Source: Bipolaris cookei (Eukaryota; Ascomycota; Dothideomycetes; Pleosporales; Pleosporaceae). From it: a stretch of 64,000 nt of DNA. The stretch is taken from contig NRSV01000040.1 in NCBI GenBank assembly GCA_002286855.1, positions 64,071 to 128,070 of the forward strand. Reading direction: 5' to 3'. Position numbers and translations under genes: made by a program. Below are positions 57,597-64,000 of this stretch, piece after piece. Within the stretch, counting starts at the first letter, position 1. Every line of letters begins with the position of its first letter. The notes beneath the pieces are model-generated. The model worked only from the letters and a program-made list of their open reading frames with translations. It was not told the origin of the DNA and made no database searches.

Positions 57597-59377
57597 ATGG
57601 GCCTGTTTCAAGAACTTGGTGGAAGGACGAAAGCCGTTAGCCACAAAGAGATTTGCTGGCGTGATGACCATGAGCGAGTAGCGTATAACCAGAGAGTGAG
57701 TCGAATACGGAAACATGAATACCCCATGCTTAGAGGTGTGTCAAATCTCAACCCACCTCACGTCAGTTGCTGACACCCAACAGGCTTGACATACCTTGAT
57801 CATGGTGGCACCACTCTTGTGTCAAGATCATTGATGCAATCCTTCTGCAGTAAGATGCAGTCTACGCTTCTTGCAAATCCACACTCAGACGCATCTAACC
57901 CTAGCAATACTGCTATAATGGTAGAGAAGACGAGGCGTGAGGTGTTGAGGATGTTCAACGCCGATCCAGCTCATTTCGATGTTGTATTCACAGCGAATGC
58001 AACTGCAGCTACCAAATTGGTCGCAGAGGGTCTCTCTGGACGTAGAGAGAGCTTTGACTACTTCTATCATCGCAACAGTCATACGAGTTTAGTTGGTGTC
58101 CGCGAATTGGCTTTTCACAGCCACTGCTTTGCCTCCAATGAAGAAGTATCTGACTGGCTTGCCGGCACGTGTGACAGCCTTCGTGATCCACAACGGCCGG
58201 TGTTGTTTGCTTATCCAGCACAATCGTAAGCAAATACTCCAGCATGGGAAAACCTTTGTACAGTTGCACTAACTTCAGTGCCGCATATAGAAACATGAAT
58301 GGTGAACGGCTTCCGTTGGACTGGGCAGGAAAGCTACGCTCCTCAACCAATCACCAGAATGCATACACTCTGCTTGATGTTGCTGCCTTAGTATCAACTA
58401 CCTCTTTGGATTTGAGCAACCATTTCCTTTCTCCTGATTTTGTTACACTTTCTTTCTATAAAGTATTTGGTTTCCCCGACCTTGGAGCCTTGATCGTTCG
58501 TAAAGCTGCTGGCCACGTCTTCGACCACCGAAGGTATTTTGGAGGCGGAACGACGGAGATGACGACATGCTTTGGTGATGCTTGGGTGGCCCTAAAGGAT
58601 TCAAGCTTGCATGCCCGGTTGGAGGACGGGACCATCGCATTCCGAAGCATACTTGCCTTAAAGTTTGCTATCACAACACACCAAGAGCTATTCGGTGGGC
58701 TTGAACAAGTATCCAAACATACGGGCTGGCTCGCCAATCGACTTTATCAGCGTCTCGTTAACTCCAAACACTTGAACAATATACCAGTATACCGGATATA
58801 CAAATCGGCAGATTCAAGCTACGACGATCCACAAACGCAAGGCGCGACCATAGCTTTCAACGTTCGTAGGAGCGATGGATCGTACGTCGGTCCGTGGCAT
58901 GTAGGCTCCTTCCTTCGGAAACATGCGATCCATGTTCGTACGGGCACTTTGTGCAATCCCGCTGGAATATCTTGTGCATTGAAGCTAAATTCTGAGTGGC
59001 TGCGTATGGCCTTTGAGAGGGGCTATCGGTGCAATACGGAGATCGACGTCGTTGAAGGGATACCTGTTGGTGTGGTAAGGATTACATTTGGTGCTACGAA
59101 CACCATTGAGGATGTTGAGAAGCTCGTTAGCACCCTTTCCCAACACGTCCTTCAGGAGGAAAATAACCTAGAGACTGTAGGAAGGAAATGCATAGAGAAG
59201 AAGGACTCCGTCATGGGATATGGGGAAAGTAAAATAGCAGTGGAGGACTTCGAAGCTCAGCCGAAGGCTATGCATTCTGGAGATAACAAGCCTACTGAAA
59301 ATATTTCGTTCAGACTAACGAGTCGAATTTATGGCCTGAGGAGGCTATTGGGACGTCGTCGCGATGAAATACTGTAA
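57597..59377 (+). CDS. MoCo-sulfurase-like PLP enzyme (aminotransferase class V), no MOSC domain
   Basis: Three exons (57597-57735, 57784-58225, 58291-59377) encode 555 aa. The fold is the cysteine-desulfurase-like N-terminal domain of molybdenum cofactor sulfurase. TYLDHGGTTLVSRSL is at the start, then VVFTANATAATKLVAEGL and YHRNSHTSLVGVRELA, YPAQSNMNGERLPLDW, and the PLP lysine in TLSFYKVFGFPDLGALIV. RYFGGGTTEMT and HVRTGTLCNPAGI, with its candidate persulfide Cys, follow. In HxB/ABA3/MOCOS a C-terminal MOSC domain follows; here the chain ends with an unrelated basic tail (SRIYGLRRLLGRRRDEIL). Intron 2 uses the acceptor before AACATGAATGG because it restores the PAQSNMNG motif. Other class V enzymes act in secondary metabolism, so MoCo sulfuration is not assured. 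Confidence 0.87.
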
Positions 59378-62300
59378 GGCGAATAAGATGTGCGTCCAGT
59401 AATCTAATTAGGACACATAAAACTACTGTTACATTCGGAAGGTTACAATGGTGTGTTACAGCATGGTGAATATCATAAATGCCACTGAAGCTGCCAGTTG
59501 ATCAAACTTACAATGCTCATCTCCCACGTACCCACGTTGACAGGTGGAGAGGTTAAGCCCATCACAAGGGCGTCTGGTACAGGACTGAGAGTGGTGCGAA
59601 ATCGAATCCACACCGTACGGCCTCCAAACAAGGCTTCCAGTCTTATTCGAGGCTTCTAAACTGACTTTTGAGGACTGCGGATCTTTTTCTGAAAATAGGT
59701 TGAATGTTGAGATGAGAAGGATCTGACGAGCTGTGGTTGGACCCCTGCTGCCAGCTCCAAATTGGTCACGCCACATCGGAGTTTCCGGAGTCATCTACAG
59801 CCACCGCAGCAAAGACCTTCGTGTCGTACTGGTCAGCTACTTTACTTAATTTTGAATCTTGATACGAATTTTGTTCAATCGCGTTTGTCTATATTAAGTA
59901 AATGACACAAGCACAAGCACGATCATACTGAAAGTCGTCGAATGCGAAGCTGGTTGTTTTACTCATTGTAAGCTTGCACCACATCAGGAGTACGAAGCAT
60001 CTTATGTTGTATCTATTATGGTCAAAGATGAGCTGTTTATGAACCTATCTCCGGGACTAGGCCTTCATGACTCGTCCGCAACTCAGATCCAATGACACAT
60101 TTTATGCATGTATGCATATGTGGATATGTTTACATGGATGCCTTGAGATGAAGCAAAATCTCAAATGTATTCTCCGCTACTGATGTCTTTCCCAGGTTGA
60201 ATTATGAGGCACAGCCTCATTTTTTACATCTGCGCTCAGGGGTTACTAGCGATATGTGACCAGCCCCATGATCGACACCAGCCAAAAGCAAAAAAACTTA
60301 AACCCTCTCATTAATGACACAAGTATCACATCTAAGTGCCGATTGATACGCTGTAATACTGCAAAGTGATGATTCAACAATTTCAATGCAGGCGATCAGA
60401 TGTTCCGATTTGTGAAACCGTCCAATTGCCACATCGCTTACTATGTGCTACGTACTGCGTCTGCGCCAAGATCTCGATGGTACTATAGAAAACGAGCAGT
60501 CGCAATGAAGACCCAGACGATTGACCAAGTTTCCTAGAGCACTTCTAGTCGCCCCGGCTGCTGATACTTCTCAGATATTTTGTTCAGATATTTTCAATTG
60601 ATGATAGCGTGGCCAAAATACGCCACAACTGACGTGTTTTGGCCACGCTATCATGCATTTAAAGAGCTGTAAGAGCCTGCACCAATCTATAATCTCGAAA
60701 TGTGCCATGAACTGGTTTATGGCGATTTGCATAAAGGGCTGAAACGTGGTTTTCGTGGGTCAGCTAAAGTGAGGCATGAACATGCAATTCATGCCCTATC
60801 CGAGTCATACCAATAACTCACTGACTGACAGCCTATAGTTTGATCAATGTTAGGGCATTGAAAGATAATTGGGCCTCGTCTACGTATCTCGAGAAACAGT
60901 GCTGTTGTTCAGACATACTAGCCAAGCCGCCCCGAAAGTAAGGCCATGTAACACCAGGGCGTCGAGAAATGCAATTTGCAGCTTCGTTTACGCGCTAAGA
61001 TCGACAAAACATGATGAATATCTTCTGAATATAAGAGTGAGGCGATGATATGCCTCACATTACCTCAGTGAAAACATGGAATAGCAAGAATGACTGGGCT
61101 CAGGTGGTGCGCGTTGCAAAGATCGACTGGATGTGTTTTCGACTATGGCTAGCTACGTCTAACTTTCAGGATGCGTTCTTGTAAATTCCAAGGAATTCAG
61201 GTTGGCGGCTCATGAAATAAGAAAGAGGGCGTTGTTTGGGCCTCAATGCTGACTCTAGTGACCTCCAAGTCAGAGTGCCACGAGCAAGGTGCATACTGCT
61301 TCGGGCATGACCATCGAAAGATGGATAGTTACCAGGACAGACTTGTTAGGTATGGTTACACATGGTTCTTTGGAGTGTATTACGCTAGAAATTTGATTGA
61401 GTATGCAGTGCCGCTTGTGTCACATGCTTGGTTGCAGAGGGCATTAAAAAGTGACGCCAATGCGGCTTTCCGAGACGCGACGCATCGAGATTACATTTAC
61501 TTACATCCAACAGAACTCAATCAATTGCGCCATGCATGACTGTGTGCTACTGACCGGCATTTCAAGAAACGACCGTTGCAATGGCGCTACATGCAACCCG
61601 AATTTCATAACCATGGCTCTCCGATCTAGTGCAACCCTCACAAAAACTTCGACCGCTTGATACGTCAAAGCTGTAACCAGTAATAGAGGAGAAAATCTTA
61701 GTGTCTTTGAAAACTCATGGTCTTCGCGAATGTTCGACCCTGGCAACCCATGATACAAAAAAAGAAACATGCATATGTACGTGAAGTGATGCAAGTACTG
61801 CTGGCACATTTGAGGAGTCACACAACGATATCAATCGATATTGGAATCTTGTTGAGATCTCGAAAGAGAGTGTTGTTGTCACGATATGTTGGCGAATTTA
61901 TTATAACGGAAGAAAGCTCCTCGGGATTGTCGAAGTCAAAATAACTATTACATTCAGTGGTACGTACATACTTAGATGCTGCACAGCCGCTGAGTGGCGT
62001 TGTCTTTCCTCGCTTATCAAGACGCTATATTTCTTAGCAAACAAAACTTTACTGTCATTTTCCGCATGATTCGAGCTTCTATCCATCACTTTACGTTATG
62101 TCTCGGAAGACGTCCCGTTCTTGGGTAGTGGGAGGGGTTGGGGTCGCCGTAATGTCCGTGAGAATCAGCTATTGGCTGAACAAACTCGATATGAATCTAC
62201 ACGCGAACCCTTAACTAAAAGTGAAACTAATCCTCCACTTCTCTATCGTACGCCACTCGCCTCCTATATCGTACATGTGGCAAATCACCCCCAATTCTCT

Positions 62301-63774
62301 CGGCCAAGGGAGAACATCTATCCTGAATAAGAAGAGCATGCTCCCCAGTTAAGTACCTTAACAAGCTCTCCTGGGGCTGATTGGATGCAATCAAAATCGA
62401 ATACTAGGCAGAGGGCCCGTTAATGGGAATAAATAGCGCAACTAGACCATCGACCTCTAGGCAGCATTAGGCTTCCTGCGAACAAGCACTTCCCCGACGG
62501 GTTCGATCAGAGCTGACTCAACTCCAGGCACCTACAAATATAAGACAAACGCTGTGTTGCTCGCGAATAACTCTTATCCCTTGCCTGCTGGTTTCCTGAG
62601 TCTGGCCTCTCACTCTCACTGCTACGGTGAAGCAGACACCTAGCAGCATACTCAACGAAAAGGATGATGGATATACCCTTCTATCTTCGAAAAGAACAGG
62701 ATCGATGCGACTCGTATACGGATGCCGAGGCTCATGCCGTGCTTCTCGATTTCCTCGAGACATGGGATGAAACAGGCTTTACAGATATTATGCGACAAGG
62801 CTCTTGAATTGCACGTGAAGGCAGCTTTCCTTATGTACTACACAACCCTCCTTCTATAACCCGGAGGTGGGGTATCGGTCCGAAACATGCCCGCATGCCC
62901 AAGCATCTTTGGTCCTTGTTGGGCGAGTATTCTGTGGTGAAAGGTTGCCTTCTTCTCTGGGATAACGCGGCCCCGGTAATGATGTGAGGATCACCGCATC
63001 TTGCTGGACCCACGTCGGTAGTTGTATTTGCTGATCCTCCTTGAGCTGGGTCAGTGCAACGTACTAATTACCGCAGGATCCTATTAGCGTGAGCTCCAAA
63101 CAGCTGATTCACAGTACGTACGAACCTCACGATCCTTCCTACATTCTTCCTTCCGTCAATCAAGCTTATTTCGACATCCTCAGCTGGTTTGACTAAACAC
63201 ACCTAATGCGAGGAGTTGATCGGTATTCGTGTGGTTATGCGACGCATGTTTAGCCTCTCTGAAAAAGAGTTATACACGGTTGCTTGGCTTGCTGAGCTTT
63301 TTCTCGGCCACGACCAACCCGAGCTTACAGCTACACGAAGAAAGCCAATACCAAACGTCTACCGAAACGCCAACAAAGGAAATCACATAGGAAAAGTTCT
63401 CTCACAAGGGGAAAAGAATAGGAGGAAACACTAGGGCTATGCTACACCATCAACATTACACAAGACAAACGGAAGAGGTGTACTTTGAAACATGTTGGTC
63501 ATCTCGGACGTACGAGAGACGTGGAGCCACATGTTGGGGCGCACAACATTGACCTGCTGTCGATAAGGAAAAACATTGATCGTTCAACCGGCTTGCAAAG
63601 AACAAAATTCGAAAAAAAGAAGGGATCAATCTGGCTCTTGTTGCTATTGGAAGAAATGCTCTACTGCCGATGGCCGAATATTGAAGCCGGGATGCAATGG
63701 GACTGAGCGAACATATTTTACGCATCGCCATCCAGGTCTCCTGGTGTCCGGTTTCGTCTTCCAGAACGCGAAAC
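59378..63774. other. 4.4 kb gene-poor interval
   Basis: No supported gene. It contains the strong inverted repeat at 60601-60654. Short frames (59456-59794 minus, 61246-61539 plus, 62664-62804 plus beginning MDIPFYLRKEQDRC) show no recognised domain. A GGTTCGATC at 62491-62499 lacks a matching tRNA body. I found no transposase. Confidence 0.4.
60601..60654. repeat. Perfect 18-base inverted repeat with 18-base spacer
   Basis: Arms ATGATAGCGTGGCCAAAA (60601-60618) and its exact complement (60637-60654). The spacer itself is partly self-complementary. No TA or longer target duplication is evident. Confidence 0.9.
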
Positions 63775-64000
63775 CTATGGGTTTCTGCGTACGAGATCAG
63801 GGTGACAACTCTTATAGTGCTTCAGCCGAGCATCTGATCGATTGAATGTCTTGGAGCAGTTGTTATCCTCGCATTTGATGGACCCCTTTTCGTGATGGGC
63901 TGTCTTTTCGTGTCTTGCTCGGTTCCCTTTCCCGTATCTACCGGAAAACGTGGCTTTACATCCGCTCACACCACATTTCAGGACGCCTTGGCCAGAATTG
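63775..64000 (-). CDS. C2H2 zinc-finger protein, partial (runs off the window)
   Basis: The minus-strand frame is open to the window edge and ends at 63775, so only the C-terminal 74 or so residues are seen. It encodes two fingers: CGVSGCKATFSGRYGKGN with RARHEKTAHH, and CEDNNCSKTFNRSDARLKH with its closing His (SCH), followed by PDLVRRNP and the stop. Both fingers have four residues between the cysteines rather than two. The layout (KGN.ARH in finger one, RSDA.LKH and HPDL after finger two) parallels the factor at 51924-53090, suggesting the same family. The upstream part lies outside this window. Confidence 0.75.
   Translation of the reverse strand, partial: NSGQGVLKCGVSGCKATFSGRYGKGNRARHEKTAHHEKGSIKCEDNNCSKTFNRSDARLKHYKSCHPDLVRRNP

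Noticed and set aside
62440..62520. Possible tRNA suggested by GGTTCGATC
   Set aside because: The upstream TAGCGCAACTA is a poor A box, no D-loop GG or anticodon arm can be folded, and acceptor ends do not pair.

Overview
This window reads as nuclear DNA of a filamentous ascomycete, most likely a dothideomycete of the Pleosporales type. Genes carry short (about 50-60 base) spliceosomal introns with GTAAGT/GTATGT-like donors. The housekeeping set is typically fungal (PEX20, RXT2, HEM25, NUG1, TRAPPC11, arrestin-like, GH17, GH47). The repeats are Fot1/pogo-type DNA transposons with TA target duplications. I rebuilt gene models by hand from reading frame, splice sites and conserved motifs. For every multi-exon model the summed exon length is divisible by three. 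The genus cannot be named from the sequence alone.

Layout. 0-3.1 kb: replication protein A subunit 2 (RFA2), a DUF202 membrane protein and a CIA30-type protein. 3.1-11 kb: one homeobox transcription factor flanked by about 3 kb and 2.4 kb of non-coding, simple-sequence-rich DNA. 11-16.5 kb: a glycerol-phosphatase-like HAD enzyme, the ribosome-assembly GTPase NUG1 and delta-1-pyrroline-5-carboxylate dehydrogenase. 16.8-18.6 kb: a decayed Fot1/pogo element. 21-23 kb: a DHA1-type MFS exporter. 23-29.5 kb: an accessory island. It holds a truncated gene fused to a tRNA-like (SINE-like) sequence, a small secreted protein gene and two abutting pogo elements that share one TA.

29.9-50.9 kb is gene-dense: GH47 mannosidase, GH17 glucanase, arrestin-like protein, HEM25 glycine carrier, a repetitive coiled-coil protein, PEX20, TRAPPC11, RXT2 and a HEI10-like meiotic RING protein. 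From 51 kb to the end the window is gene-poor: a C2H2 zinc-finger factor, a stand-alone MoCo-sulfurase-like PLP enzyme, and a second related C2H2 protein running off the right edge.

The genes do not form one pathway. Most are conserved core functions: DNA replication, ribosome assembly, proline catabolism, heme-linked glycine import, peroxisomal import, vesicle traffic, chromatin and meiosis. The most unusual signals are these. The 26.3-28.4 kb transposase has two -1 frame changes, both at the same heptamer (A AAA AAT). The neighbouring element is internally deleted and keeps an open DNA-binding-domain frame. A secreted-protein gene sits among the transposons. A 14-nt microexon encodes the HAD catalytic motif, and two introns have GC-AG ends.
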